A DNA stretch of 64,000 nucleotides from Verrucomicrobiota bacterium. GTDB taxonomy: Bacteria > Verrucomicrobiota > Kiritimatiellia > RFP12 > UBA1067. This document shows positions 1 through 12,370 of this stretch, piece after piece. The notes under the pieces were generated by a model that ran no database searches, was not told the DNA's origin, and saw nothing but the letters and a program-made list of their open reading frames with translations. Every line of letters begins with the position of its first letter. The first letter of the stretch is position 1. The DNA lies in contig JAHFSX010000006.1 of the NCBI GenBank assembly GCA_023269675.1, positions 124,001-188,000 of the forward strand, given 5' to 3'. The position numbers and the translations under genes were made by a program.

Positions 1-568
1 ACGTCCCCCACCCGCCGCCCACGTCCAGCACCCGGTCGCCCGCTTTCAGCCTGCAGGCGTTCACGGCAAAATCCAGCTTCCGGAGCTGGGCCGTCTCGAG
101 CGGCTCGTCATCACGTTCGAAAACGGCTTGCGAGTAACACCGCGTCGGGCCCAGAAACGAGAGGAAGAACGCGTTCTCGCGGCCGTAATGGTCGGCGATG
201 GCGTCTTTATTGGTCCGCAGCTGGCCGGTCAGCAAAGGGGCCAGGCGGCTCCACACATAATGCAGCGGGTGCCGGTCGCGCAACGTCTCGCGGCAGCGGA
301 CAACCCCCCACATGTCCCCCTCGATGTCCAGGCTGCCGTTGATGTACGCCTCGGAAAAACGCAACTCGTCGAAATGCGTGAGCGCCAGCAAACCCTGACG
401 GTCACGGACGTCGACGGCAAACGTCGGCTCGCCGTCGCCAAACCGGTACACTTCCGCGTCCGGCAACCGGACTTCGAAAGGCACCGGTGTTTTGTCGGAC
501 AAGCGTTTCCGGATCCTCCCCGCCAACCCGCCCCCGGCGGCCTGCGCTTCTGTGGCCAGTGCCTCCAT
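1..568 (-). CDS. cfa: Cyclopropane-fatty-acyl-phospholipid synthase-like methyltransferase (3' end off window)
   Basis: The reading frame runs off the window edge, so only about 189 N-terminal residues are present. The SAM-binding motif LKAGDRVLDVGGGWGD lies at the truncated end, and upstream is a SEAYINGSLDIEGDMWGV stretch like the conserved GEAYM-(x)n-DVEDL region before the methyltransferase domain of cyclopropane/mycolate synthases. These enzymes transfer a methylene group from SAM to unsaturated membrane phospholipid acyl chains. The start at 568 is supported by a GGGAGG ribosome binding site 6 bases upstream. The glycine after DVG replaces the commoner Cys of the DIGCGWG signature. A related SAM-dependent C-methyltransferase cannot be excluded without the C-terminal half. 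Confidence 0.8.
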   Translation of the reverse strand, partial: MEALATEAQAAGGGLAGRIRKRLSDKTPVPFEVRLPDAEVYRFGDGEPTFAVDVRDRQGLLALTHFDELRFSEAYINGSLDIEGDMWGVVRCRETLRDRHPLHYVWSRLAPLLTGQLRTNKDAIADHYGRENAFFLSFLGPTRCYSQAVFERDDEPLETAQLRKLDFAVNACRLKAGDRVLDVGGGWGT

Positions 569-679
569 ACGAACCTCCCGAAGAGCGGAACGCTCTATCG
601 TTCGCAGCACCCATCACACGAATGACGACAATGAAAATTGTCCACTTTTTGAAAGTTAAATCAAGCGCTTTTTATGAGA

Positions 680-902
680 CGGGCGACGGGCGGCGGGTGG
701 GAAAACCCGCCCTCCGTTGAAATACACGCCAAAACGGAGGGCGGACATTCCTGTCCGCCGAAGCTGCCGGATTTATTGCCCGCGCGGACGGGCGGCGGGC
801 TGGAAAACCCGCCCTCCGTTTAATACGCTCAAGAAGCGGGGCCGGCTAAAGCCGATACAACGTGACGGAGCGTCCGTAGGTTGTACCGGCTTCAGCCGGC
901 CC
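680..902. repeat. Intergenic cluster of palindromic repeats
   Basis: The 365-base gap between the cfa-like gene and ileS has no supportable gene but is packed with palindromes. Two copies of a GGCGGG(n)AAAACCCGCCCTCCGTT element occur at about 692-718 and 794-820. CCGCCCTCCGTT (707-718) is inverted perfectly as AACGGAGGGCGG (733-744), which runs into GGGCGGAC-ATTCCT-GTCCGCC (739-759). At 841-900 is a degenerate inverted pair of the GCCGGCTTCAGCCGGC type, related to the REP arrays at 22.3-23.9 kb. They may act as terminators or mRNA-stabilising ends; that is inference. Confidence 0.75.
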
Positions 903-933
903 AGGGCACCAGCCGACGCCGTGTTATCAGGCG

Positions 934-4134
<3,201 letters not shown>

Positions 4135-4138
4135 GCGC

Positions 4139-5758
4139 TTACTCTCTCTTCCCGCCGGCCTCAGGCACCGGCACAAACACATTCAACAACACACCCGGAC
4201 GGATGCCGAAAAAAGAGGCCCGCTTGCCTTGGCCGAACCGCGCGTCCGCCGCGTCGCCCTGGTCCGCCGCCGCGATCACGATCTCGGGCTTCACGTCCGC
4301 GGGGATCTCCGCGACGCTCGTCCAATACCCGACCTGCCGGTACCTGCGCAGATACCACGGCATCGGCCAGGTGTCGGGGGTCGGCACGGCGATCGCGATC
4401 AGTGTATCATATCCCGCAGCGCGCTGCGCCGCCGCCTCGACCGCGGCGACCAGGTTCAGCGCGTCGCTGCCCGTGTGCGCGTACACGTACGGGTTGCGCG
4501 GGTCGGCCGGCAGCTGGAAGCAGGCACGGCACGCCTGGGCCGAGTGCCGCCACACGAGCAGGCCGAGCAGCACCGCGACCCCCGCGCCGCCCGCCGCGCG
4601 CCCGGCCGCCGGGAGCCGTTTCAGCCCGTCAACCGCCATGGACACGCCGATGCCGGCCAGCAGGATATAGCCGTGCAGGAAGGAGAGCGCGCACCACGGC
4701 GTCTTGTAGGGGACGGCGCTGTAGAGCGCCGTCAGCGCCAGCGTGTAGACCGCGATGAAGCGCACCCACCGCGTCGGCGCCGCCACCTCGCGCCGCGGCC
4801 AGAACGCGGCGGCCGCGGCCGCCAGCGCCGGCAGCAGCAGGCCGGCCTCGCTCCAGACAGGGCCGCGCCCGTACTTGAACCAGAACAGGATCTTCAGATA
4901 GAAGTTCCACGGGTGCTGGTGCTCGGGCACGGCCGTCGCGCGCTTGACGTAAGCCGAAACCGTCGCGAACAGCGCATCGTAAACCCCGTGCGGATAAGTG
5001 AAGAACGAGGAGAACAGCAGCACCGCCACGCCGGCCGCCGCGCCCGCGGCCAGCGCCGCGTGCCGCGTGTTCCACGCGCCGAGCAGGCGGCGGGGCCCGC
5101 ATGCCGCCAGGGCCGCCAGCGCCAGGGCGGCAAAGGAGAGCACGACCGTCTCCTTGGTCGCCACGGCCAGTCCCGCGAACGCGCCGAAGCCCAGCGCCCA
5201 AGCGGAGCAGCGGAGGCCGGAGGCCGGAGGTCGGAGGTCGGCGTCAGGCGTAGACGTCATCGCGCTGACATAGCGCACCGCGCACACGAGCATCCCGGTC
5301 AGGAAGGTCACCAGCATGGACTCCTGAATGAAGAAGCGGCTGTAGTAGACCATCGCGGGCGAGACCGCCGTGAGCGCCAGGGCGCCGAAGAGCCCGGCGC
5401 GGTTACCGAAAAGTCCGCCGTGGCGCGTGACGCCCAGCCCCAGCATCAGCAGCAGCGTCAGGCAGCTGAAGACGACGGGCACCAGCCGGTAGTTCCACTC
5501 GGTGGTCTCGGCAAAGGTCTTGGCCGTGGCGCGGCAAAAAGGCAACGCCGCGAAATAGAGCACGGGGCCGTGGTGGTCGCTCGGATCGTAGTGGTAGACG
5601 CCTTTATCCAGAAGCAGGCCGGTGCGCACGGCCTGGTTCGCCTCGTCGCCGTGCATGGGCCGCCGGTCCAGGCGCGGCAGCCGCAGCGCCAGCGCGGCGG
5701 CCAGGACCACCAGCGCGGACACCCACGTCCACACGCGCGACGAGCTCCAGGGTTTCAT
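4139..5758 (-). CDS. Membrane glycosyltransferase, GT39/Agl23-like (TIGR03663 type)
   Basis: A 539-aa multi-pass membrane protein. After a first membrane segment (about residues 14-26) comes LDRRPMHGDEANQAVR and YDPSDHHGPVLYF, matching the luminal Asp-containing loop (D/E-E motif) of GT-C enzymes of the GT39/PMT class and the HGP signature of flippase-associated Agl23-type proteins. Such enzymes move a sugar from a polyprenyl-phosphate donor to protein or lipid outside the membrane. It begins 3 bases after the DUF2723 gene, another GT-C-like protein, so the two probably work together in envelope glycosylation. Residues 168-185 are encoded by a CCGACCTCCGGCC-like low-complexity tract. The substrate cannot be read from the sequence. 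Confidence 0.75.
   Translation of the reverse strand: MKPWSSSRVWTWVSALVVLAAALALRLPRLDRRPMHGDEANQAVRTGLLLDKGVYHYDPSDHHGPVLYFAALPFCRATAKTFAETTEWNYRLVPVVFSCLTLLLMLGLGVTRHGGLFGNRAGLFGALALTAVSPAMVYYSRFFIQESMLVTFLTGMLVCAVRYVSAMTSTPDADLRPPASGLRCSAWALGFGAFAGLAVATKETVVLSFAALALAALAACGPRRLLGAWNTRHAALAAGAAAGVAVLLFSSFFTYPHGVYDALFATVSAYVKRATAVPEHQHPWNFYLKILFWFKYGRGPVWSEAGLLLPALAAAAAAFWPRREVAAPTRWVRFIAVYTLALTALYSAVPYKTPWCALSFLHGYILLAGIGVSMAVDGLKRLPAAGRAAGGAGVAVLLGLLVWRHSAQACRACFQLPADPRNPYVYAHTGSDALNLVAAVEAAAQRAAGYDTLIAIAVPTPDTWPMPWYLRRYRQVGYWTSVAEIPADVKPEIVIAAADQGDAADARFGQGKRASFFGIRPGVLLNVFVPVPEAGGKRE
5217..5247 (-). repeat. Low-complexity CCGACCTCCGGCCTCCG tract inside the GT39-like gene
   Basis: A run of degenerate (CCGACCT)(CCGGCCT) units encodes DADLRPPASGLR between two membrane segments, where a hydrophilic loop would tolerate it. 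It keeps the reading frame. Architecture resembles the tract in ileS. Confidence 0.55.
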
Positions 5759-5761
5759 GCC

Positions 5762-8700
5762 TCAGCGCCCCCGCATCGGGCCGAGCGCCGGCAGCCCGCC
5801 CGAGCCCTGCTGCATGAGCTGTTGCAGGATCGGCGCGGCGGCCTGCCGCAGGATGTTGTTCTCCTGGATGCGCTGCAGCGCCTGCCCCTTGCCCAGCTCG
5901 ATCGCCTTCTGCAGCGCGAACTGCATCTGCTGCTGCTGCTGCTTCATGGCGCACAGCGTGGCCATGTCCAGCCACGCCTGCCAGTCGTTCGGACGCAGCT
6001 GCAGATAACGCGCCAGCGGCGGCCCCATCTTGTCGGCCTTGCCGGCCTCGCCGTACACCCGCACGATCTCCAAGAGCTTTTCGGGGGGGATGTTGGCCGG
6101 CAGCCGCGCCATCACGGCGTCCATCGCCGCGGCCGCGTTCTCGCCCTTCTTGAGGCTGCTCAGCAGGCTGGCGATCTCGAAGAGCTTCTCGACCGGCAGG
6201 TTGGGGATCGCGGCGAGCTGGTTCAGGTAGTTCGCGGCCGAGTCGTTCTGTCCGAGGTCGCGGTAGGCGATCGCCAGGGCGAACGCGTCCTCCGGCGACA
6301 GCGACTTGCTGGTCTGCGCCTTGGCGGTCAGCTCGCGGACCTTACCCTCCGTGTCACGCACACGCTTGATGAAGTCGACAAAACTGAAGCCGCGGTCGTT
6401 GTTGGGGTCGCGCCGGTTGTACTCGTCCAGGATGTCGATGGCCTCGGGGTAGCGCGCCTGCGTCAGCAGCACCTCCTGTATCAGGCGGAAGTTCGCCTCC
6501 GGGCTCACCGGGTAGAGCGTGCGCGCCTCCTGGAAGGCCTTCTCGGCCTCCACCCGCGCGCCCCGCGCCGCGTACAGCCCCGCGATCGCGCTGCGCAGCT
6601 TGGAGAACGACTTCTGGGCGGGCAGGTCGCGGCGGAACATCGGCGTGCGCAGCAGGTGCCGCGTGTACCAGTCCCAGAAGTCCATGTCGTCCTGCACGTT
6701 AGCCCGCGAAATCTGCTGCGGCTCCGAATTGATCTTCATGATCAGCCCGTGCGGCGTCAGGTACGGGAACATCCAGTTGATGACATAGCTCTCCTCGATG
6801 TAGAAGGCGTGGCGCGCCTTGTTCTTGGCGAAGATCATGTCGCACAGGATGCCGTTGATCTCCATGACGCCCAAGGCTCCGCTCACCTGCACGCGTCCGT
6901 TCTCGATGGTCAGGGCGGCGTTCTTGGGGCGCTTGCCGGACTGCACCTCTTCCACGTACACCTGGAAGGCGCGGGCGCTGTCGTCCGGCGTGGGGATCCA
7001 GATCTGGTTGCCGTAGAGGTCGCGCATGGTCGACATGTAGGTGTTGTCGGCCAGCGCGTTCTGCGTGATGAGGAAGACGTCGGGCCGCACCTGCGCCGAG
7101 TAGATCATGTACGTCGGCACGAAGCGCCCGGGGTCGGTGCCGCCGAAAAAGATCGCATCCGGCTCCATCGGGACCGGGAAGATGGGGTTGGGCAGCGGCT
7201 CCTCGTCCGCCTCCAGCTCTTCGGTGACGGCGTCGGCGCCGCGCAGCTGGTAGTTGCCGAACTGCCAGCCGTAGTCGTGGTCGTTCTGCTCGGCCCCGCT
7301 CATGGAGAAGACGAGATACTCATTGTTGTAGTTCTCGTAGACCGGGATCGCCGCCACCAGGAGCCCGGCGCACACCATGCACACCCGCGCCGGCTTCAGC
7401 AGCCCGCCGGGCAAAAAGCCCCGCCGCACCATCGCCTTGAGCAGCCGGTTGCCGAGCGCCAGACCGAAGGTCAGGCCGTAGCCGATCCAGATCGCGAAAA
7501 TGCCGTGCGAGCTGACGAACTTCACTTTCTGGATAAAGGCGTCCTGCAGGTCGCCCTTGATGTTGGCGAGCACCACCATCAGCACGCTCATCACCAGGAA
7601 CCCCGCCGCGGTCGCGATGATCCACTGCTGCGTCACCGTGTCCATGTCGGAGCGGAAATCGAACCGCTCCTCGGCGAACTTGCGGAAGAAGTACCAGCCC
7701 ACGCCCAGCGCCACCATGATCAGCACCGCCAGCGCCAGCGCGCCCAGCTTGATGCCCATGCCCGGGTCCGCCGCACCCGCCGACAGCGCGTGGATCAGCC
7801 CCTTGGCGATGAAGATCCCGATCACCGCCGCGATGCCCGCCAGCGAGATGCCCACGGTGAGCCCCTCGGACATGTTGTGCGCCTTCCACGTGCGGACGAC
7901 AAACTCCTCCGTCTGATGGAACACGATCGTGACCACACCCACCAGCAGCAGCAGCAGGATCAGGCCGATCAGCAGCTTGTCGATGCGCAGCAGCGGCTCG
8001 CCGCCCATGAACTCCGAGAGCAACACAAAGAAGCACGTCGTCAGGTAGAGCCCGATCGCGATGTAGATCGCGCGGATGCGCCGGCCGTCTGACTTGAAGC
8101 TCCACAGCGAGAACGGCAGGAACCCGAGCGTGGCGGCGATCAGGGTGAACTGCACGCGCAAGTCGGTGAAGTAGGTGCCGAGCTGGAACAGGAACTTCTT
8201 GTTGAAGACGTCAGACGGCGCCAGCTTCTCATACTGGCCGCGCGTGACCGCGTGCTTGAAGCCCTCCCACGTGCGCGGATAGCCCCAGTTCATCGGCGGA
8301 TTGCGGAGATCGGAGACGATCGGCATGTAGATGTAGAACGCCACGCCCAACTCGGCGAACAGCATGGTCAGCGAGACCGAGCGGCCGTTGGGCAACATGA
8401 ACCAGGCCAGGCCGATGATCACGAAGTTCCAAAGGATCGGCCACCAGAACCACCACGTCGAAGGATCGGTCAGGCCGTTCATGCCGCCTTTGCGCACCAT
8501 CACGAACATGGCGAGCTGCACCGCAGCCACCGGCAAGGCGAAGAAGATCCCGCGCGGCACCGTGGCGGCCAGCAGGAAAAGGACGGCCACGGCCCCCGCC
8601 AGCGCGACCGTCGGCAGCGTCCAGTCGAAGGGCTGCCCCATGTATCCCTGCGGCATGGGGGCGCCCGGGATCGCCGACAGCCGGAAGAAGAGAATCAGCA

Positions 8701-9904
8701 GCATGACGCCCGCGGGCACCAGCCAGTTGAGCGTGCCCTTGTCGCTCAGCTTGCCCGTGTAGGCGTAAGCGCCGCCCAGGCACAGCGCCAGGATCAGGAC
8801 GATCAGCCCCGCCACGCTGGTGTAGACGCTGGACGCGAACAGGGGCGCGTCGTTCGCGCCGACCACGCAGTCCTGCGCGCCCGCCGACGCGAAGAAGACC
8901 AGCAGCGCGCCGAACGCGGCCAGCCCGGCCGCGACAAAGGCCCCCTGCCCGCTCAGCGCGGCGAGCCGCGTCATCCACGCCTTGCGCACCTGCGCCGTGC
9001 GGCAGGCGTTCAGCACCAGCGCCGCCGTCAGCGCCAACGCCACGAACACCGCGCCCGCCACCAGCAGGGTCATGGACGGCACCGCGGTCTTCAGCAGCGG
9101 CGTGAACTTCGGGTAGGCCGGACCGTTCGCGCCGGGCACCGCCGGCATTTCCGCGCCGATCTGCAGCACGTGCGCCGTCAGCAGCACCGGGATGCCCACC
9201 AGCAGGAAGTCGCGGAACAGCGCGATGTTGCGCAGGAAAATCACGACCACCAGCGGCAGCGCCGCCAGCAGCAGCACCTGATAGTTGGTCATGCCGAGGC
9301 CGAACACGAACGCCGTCAGCCACAGGATCTTGTCCGAAGGCCGCCGCATCCACCGGTACGTCAGCAGGAAAATCCACATGAGGAAGAAGGCGTTGAGCGT
9401 GTACACCTCCACGATCGTCGCCTGCGACCACATCACCGGGCTGAAGGCGAACACCAGGCTGCCGCCCACGCCGCCCGCCCAGCACAGCAGATCGCTTTCG
9501 CCCTGCTTGAAATCCACATCGCCCTCATGCGCGTCGCGCAGCATGTCCGAGGCGGAACGCGTGATCAGCATCGCGGTGAGGCCCGCGGCCAGCGCCGCGA
9601 AAAAACCCGACATCAGCGAGATGCTCCAGGCCGGCGTGGGCTGTCCGCGGAAGGTCACCCAGTCGAACAGCCGCGCGAACACAAAGGCGCACATGGTCCA
9701 GATCGGGTAGCCGGGGGGATGCGGCACGCCCAGGTGGTCGCCCGCCACCGCCAACTCGCCGGAGTCCTCCAACGTCACCGAGGGCCCGAGCGTGATGAGG
9801 TAGACGAGAAACGAGATCACCGTCGCGGTCCAGAAGGCGGTCCAGTCAATGCGGCGGAAAAACTTCCCCTCGCGGGAATCGGACGAAAACAGCTTGTTGA
9901 TCAT
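5762..9904 (-). CDS. DUF2723 multi-pass membrane protein with C-terminal TPR region
   Basis: A 1380-aa protein. Near the N-terminus is a membrane helix followed by LGPSVTLEDSGELAVAGDHLGVPHPPGYP, the hallmark of DUF2723 (SGE and HPPGYP), a family related to GT-C protein O-mannosyltransferases such as TMEM260. Numerous further membrane helices follow to about residue 900. The last roughly 350 residues are soluble, with tetratricopeptide-like repeats (AARGARVEAEKAFQEARTLYP and similar) and a Gln-rich stretch. The start MINKLF at 9904 fits the family better than the upstream ATG at 9976. It heads the run with the GT39-like gene and ileS. The likely role is glycosyl transfer at the outer face of the inner membrane. 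Confidence 0.85.
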   Translation of the reverse strand: MINKLFSSDSREGKFFRRIDWTAFWTATVISFLVYLITLGPSVTLEDSGELAVAGDHLGVPHPPGYPIWTMCAFVFARLFDWVTFRGQPTPAWSISLMSGFFAALAAGLTAMLITRSASDMLRDAHEGDVDFKQGESDLLCWAGGVGGSLVFAFSPVMWSQATIVEVYTLNAFFLMWIFLLTYRWMRRPSDKILWLTAFVFGLGMTNYQVLLLAALPLVVVIFLRNIALFRDFLLVGIPVLLTAHVLQIGAEMPAVPGANGPAYPKFTPLLKTAVPSMTLLVAGAVFVALALTAALVLNACRTAQVRKAWMTRLAALSGQGAFVAAGLAAFGALLVFFASAGAQDCVVGANDAPLFASSVYTSVAGLIVLILALCLGGAYAYTGKLSDKGTLNWLVPAGVMLLILFFRLSAIPGAPMPQGYMGQPFDWTLPTVALAGAVAVLFLLAATVPRGIFFALPVAAVQLAMFVMVRKGGMNGLTDPSTWWFWWPILWNFVIIGLAWFMLPNGRSVSLTMLFAELGVAFYIYMPIVSDLRNPPMNWGYPRTWEGFKHAVTRGQYEKLAPSDVFNKKFLFQLGTYFTDLRVQFTLIAATLGFLPFSLWSFKSDGRRIRAIYIAIGLYLTTCFFVLLSEFMGGEPLLRIDKLLIGLILLLLLVGVVTIVFHQTEEFVVRTWKAHNMSEGLTVGISLAGIAAVIGIFIAKGLIHALSAGAADPGMGIKLGALALAVLIMVALGVGWYFFRKFAEERFDFRSDMDTVTQQWIIATAAGFLVMSVLMVVLANIKGDLQDAFIQKVKFVSSHGIFAIWIGYGLTFGLALGNRLLKAMVRRGFLPGGLLKPARVCMVCAGLLVAAIPVYENYNNEYLVFSMSGAEQNDHDYGWQFGNYQLRGADAVTEELEADEEPLPNPIFPVPMEPDAIFFGGTDPGRFVPTYMIYSAQVRPDVFLITQNALADNTYMSTMRDLYGNQIWIPTPDDSARAFQVYVEEVQSGKRPKNAALTIENGRVQVSGALGVMEINGILCDMIFAKNKARHAFYIEESYVINWMFPYLTPHGLIMKINSEPQQISRANVQDDMDFWDWYTRHLLRTPMFRRDLPAQKSFSKLRSAIAGLYAARGARVEAEKAFQEARTLYPVSPEANFRLIQEVLLTQARYPEAIDILDEYNRRDPNNDRGFSFVDFIKRVRDTEGKVRELTAKAQTSKSLSPEDAFALAIAYRDLGQNDSAANYLNQLAAIPNLPVEKLFEIASLLSSLKKGENAAAAMDAVMARLPANIPPEKLLEIVRVYGEAGKADKMGPPLARYLQLRPNDWQAWLDMATLCAMKQQQQQMQFALQKAIELGKGQALQRIQENNILRQAAAPILQQLMQQGSGGLPALGPMRGR

Positions 9905-10005
9905 ATGGTGTGTCCCAAATACAATTACATGCGAAGTGCATAATTTACCTTTGAATCCGCTCGCCCGCAAGGACAAGTTTTCATCCGGCGAAATGAAAAC
10001 AACTC

Positions 10006-10034
10006 TTGCTTCTCATATGCGGATTTGTCATAGT
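10006..10034 (+). promoter_or_regulatory. Possible sigma70-type promoter for the EF-G-like gene
   Basis: TTGCTT (10006-10011) and CATAGT (10029-10034) are separated by 17 bases. This would give a leader of about 105 nt containing the hairpin at 10099-10121. The match is only moderate. Confidence 0.3.
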
Positions 10035-10098
10035 GCAAACCTACACTCCATTAAGGATCATCATGGGTATGATGGCCCCGTTGGAGGCCTTAAAAAAC

Positions 10099-10121
10099 GG
10101 CGGTCCCTCCGTGAGGCCGCC
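10099..10121 (+). promoter_or_regulatory. Leader hairpin upstream of the EF-G-like gene
   Basis: GGCGG-TC-CCTC-CGT-GAGG-CCGCC forms a 9-bp stem with a two-base bulge and a three-base loop. It ends 23 bases before the start codon. A T-run does not follow, so a control or stability role is more likely than termination. Confidence 0.4.
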
Positions 10122-10144
10122 ACAGAAAAACGGAATGCTTTACC

Positions 10145-12172
10145 ATGAGTGAAATACCTGTGTCGAACGTCCGGAATTTCGTGATTCTCGGACATAGCGG
10201 AAGCGGAAAGACCACCCTCACCGATGCTGTAGCCTTCAAGCTGGGACTGAACGACCGCATGGGACTGGTCTCCAACGGCTCCAGCATCTCCGACACCGCC
10301 GAAGAGGAGAAGAACCGCAAAATCACGATTTTCGCCACCAATTTTTCCGCCGCCTACAAGCACGCCGACCAGGAGTACAAGCTGGTCTTCACCGACGCCC
10401 CCGGCTTCATGGATTTCTACGGCCAGATTCTGGGAGCCGTCCGCGCCGCCGATTTCGCCCTGATCACCGTCGACGCCGTCGCCGGCGTGCAGGTCGGCAC
10501 GCGCCGCGCCTGGAAAGCCTGCAAAGAGGGCGGCCTCTCCTCCACCTCGTTCGTCATCACCGGCCTTGACAAGGAGAACGCCAGCTTCGAGAAGGCCCTC
10601 GCCTCCATCCGCCACGCGTTCGGCGTGAACTGCGTGCCGGTCACCGCGCCGTTGACCCCCGACACGATGGTCAACATCCTCAAGGAGGAAAACCTGCCCG
10701 GGCATCTGGCCGAGCTCCACAACAGCCTGGCGGAAACCGCCGCCGAGAGCGACGACGCGCTGATGACGAAGTTCTTCGCGCAGGGCACGCTCTCGCCCGA
10801 GGAGATCAGCGCCGGCCTGAAAGACGGCATCAAGTCCGGCAGCGTCCACCCCATCTACTCGGTGCTGCCCCTGAAAGGCATCGGCGTCACCGAAATGCTG
10901 GACAGCATGTGCCGCATCCTTCCCTGCCCCGGCAGCCGGGTCTTCACCGACACCGAGGGCCGGGAGATCGCGGCCGACCCGGACGGCCCGTTCGTGGCGC
11001 AGGTCTGGCGCACCGCGATGGACACCTTCCTGGGCCAGCTCAACTATGTCCGCGTCCTCTCGGGCACGCTCACCCCCGGCATGACGGTCCAGAACAACAC
11101 GACCGACACCAAGGAGACCGTCTCCGCCATGCTGCAGGTCATCGGCAAGAAGCAGACCCCCGTGCCCAAGGCCGGCCCCGGCGACATCGTGGCGCTGCCC
11201 AAACTCAAGGGCACGAAGACCGGCCACACGCTCGCCGCCGTCGGCAACGCCACCAAACTTCCGGACATCGAGTTCCCCCAGCCGGTCATGTACATGGCCC
11301 TGGCCGCCAAAACCCAGGCCGACGACGACAAGCTCAGCACCGCCATCCACCGCCTGCTCGACGCCGACCCCACCCTGCATTACGAGAAGCAGGTGGAGAC
11401 CAAGCAGATCATCCTCAAGGGGCTCGGCGACGTGCACCTCGATGTCGCGGCCAGCCTGATGAAGTCGCAGTCCAACGTCAGCGTCGACCTCTCCACGCCC
11501 AAAGTGCCCTACCGCGAAACCGTCACCGCCCCGGGCGACGGCCACTACCGCCACAAGAAGCAGTCCGGCGGCCGCGGCCAGTTCGGCGAGGTCTACCTGC
11601 GCGTCTCGCCCCGCAGCCCGGACGAGACGGGCGACTGGTTCATCGACAAGACCGTCGGCGGCTCCATCCCCGGCAACTTCATGCCCGCGGTCCACAAAGG
11701 CGTCATCGAGGGCATGCTGGCCGGCGCGGTGGCCGGCTTCCCGGTGCAGAACATCAAGGTGGAGATCACCGACGGCGCGTTCCACGACGTGGACTCGTCG
11801 GAAATCGCCTTCAAAATCGCGGGTTCGCGCGCCCTGCGCGAGGGCATGGCCAAAGCCCGCCCCGTGCTGCTCGAGCCCATCATGCGCCTCAAGATCACGA
11901 TCCCCGAAGCCTTCATGGGCGCCATCAGCGGGGACATGCCCCATAAGCGCGGACGCCTGCTGGGCATGGAGGCCGAAGAGGGCATCCAGGTGATCACGGC
12001 CGAAGCCCCCCTCGCGGAGCTTTTCAAGTACGCCGCGGAGCTGCGCTCCATCACCGGCGGCCAGGGCTCCTTCACCATGGACTTCGACCGCTACGACATC
12101 GTGCCCGCCAACGTGGCGCAGAAGCTCATCGCCGAAGCGGCCAAGCACCACACGCACGAGGACGAGGACTGA
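10145..12172 (+). CDS. Elongation factor G-like translational GTPase
   Basis: A 675-aa cytoplasmic GTPase with the EF-G domain order. G1 is GHSGSGKTT (16-24), G2 is RKITI (58-62), G3 is DAPG (84-87), and G4 is TGLDKEN (139-145) instead of canonical NKxD. Domain IV is marked by KKQSGGRGQFGEVYLRV and IPGNFMPAVHKG. The divergent G4 and modest size place it with the EF-G paralogues (EF-G2-like), not the housekeeping fusA next to rpsG. Its role may be a specialised translocation or recycling step; this is inferred. It stands alone, divergent from the DUF2723 gene, and is followed by a strong terminator. Confidence 0.9.
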   Translation: MSEIPVSNVRNFVILGHSGSGKTTLTDAVAFKLGLNDRMGLVSNGSSISDTAEEEKNRKITIFATNFSAAYKHADQEYKLVFTDAPGFMDFYGQILGAVRAADFALITVDAVAGVQVGTRRAWKACKEGGLSSTSFVITGLDKENASFEKALASIRHAFGVNCVPVTAPLTPDTMVNILKEENLPGHLAELHNSLAETAAESDDALMTKFFAQGTLSPEEISAGLKDGIKSGSVHPIYSVLPLKGIGVTEMLDSMCRILPCPGSRVFTDTEGREIAADPDGPFVAQVWRTAMDTFLGQLNYVRVLSGTLTPGMTVQNNTTDTKETVSAMLQVIGKKQTPVPKAGPGDIVALPKLKGTKTGHTLAAVGNATKLPDIEFPQPVMYMALAAKTQADDDKLSTAIHRLLDADPTLHYEKQVETKQIILKGLGDVHLDVAASLMKSQSNVSVDLSTPKVPYRETVTAPGDGHYRHKKQSGGRGQFGEVYLRVSPRSPDETGDWFIDKTVGGSIPGNFMPAVHKGVIEGMLAGAVAGFPVQNIKVEITDGAFHDVDSSEIAFKIAGSRALREGMAKARPVLLEPIMRLKITIPEAFMGAISGDMPHKRGRLLGMEAEEGIQVITAEAPLAELFKYAAELRSITGGQGSFTMDFDRYDIVPANVAQKLIAEAAKHHTHEDED

Positions 12173-12217
12173 GTTAAAAGACCGGCAGGGACGGTTCCCC
12201 TCCGATGATCCAGGTAA

Positions 12218-12249
12218 GGCCCGCCCGCTGGGCGGGCCCTTTTTTTTTG
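12218..12249 (+). terminator. Rho-independent terminator of the EF-G-like gene
   Basis: GGCCCGCCC (12218-12226), a three-base loop, GGGCGGGCC (12230-12238), then C and nine T residues. The stem is perfect and lies 46 bases after the stop codon. Confidence 0.92.
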
Positions 12250-12295
12250 CGCGCCGCGCGCACGGGGAAACAAGCCGGCGGAGCAGCGCAGATTG

Positions 12296-12337
12296 CGAAC
12301 GTTCAACGCCGAACGCCGAACGTTCAACACTGAACGG
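12296..12337. repeat. CGTTCAACG-type low-complexity repeat tract
   Basis: Tandem degenerate units of CGAACGTTCAACGC lie between the terminator and the DUF2752 gene. The same type recurs at 39670-39742 and 54401-54440. Confidence 0.6.
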
Positions 12338-12370
12338 ATGCCCTATGCCCGCCGGGCGGGCCGCCTTCAT

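Noticed and set aside
128..625. 165-aa plus-strand frame at the window start
   Set aside because: It is opposite the cfa-like gene, which has a SAM motif and a good ribosome binding site.
12240..12296. Possible tRNA or small RNA after the EF-G terminator
   Set aside because: No cloverleaf or promoter; the T-run belongs to the terminator.
10061..12370. 769-aa minus-strand frame opposite the EF-G-like gene
   Set aside because: Antisense shadow rich in Gly, Asp, His and Val; the EF-G motifs on the plus strand are decisive.
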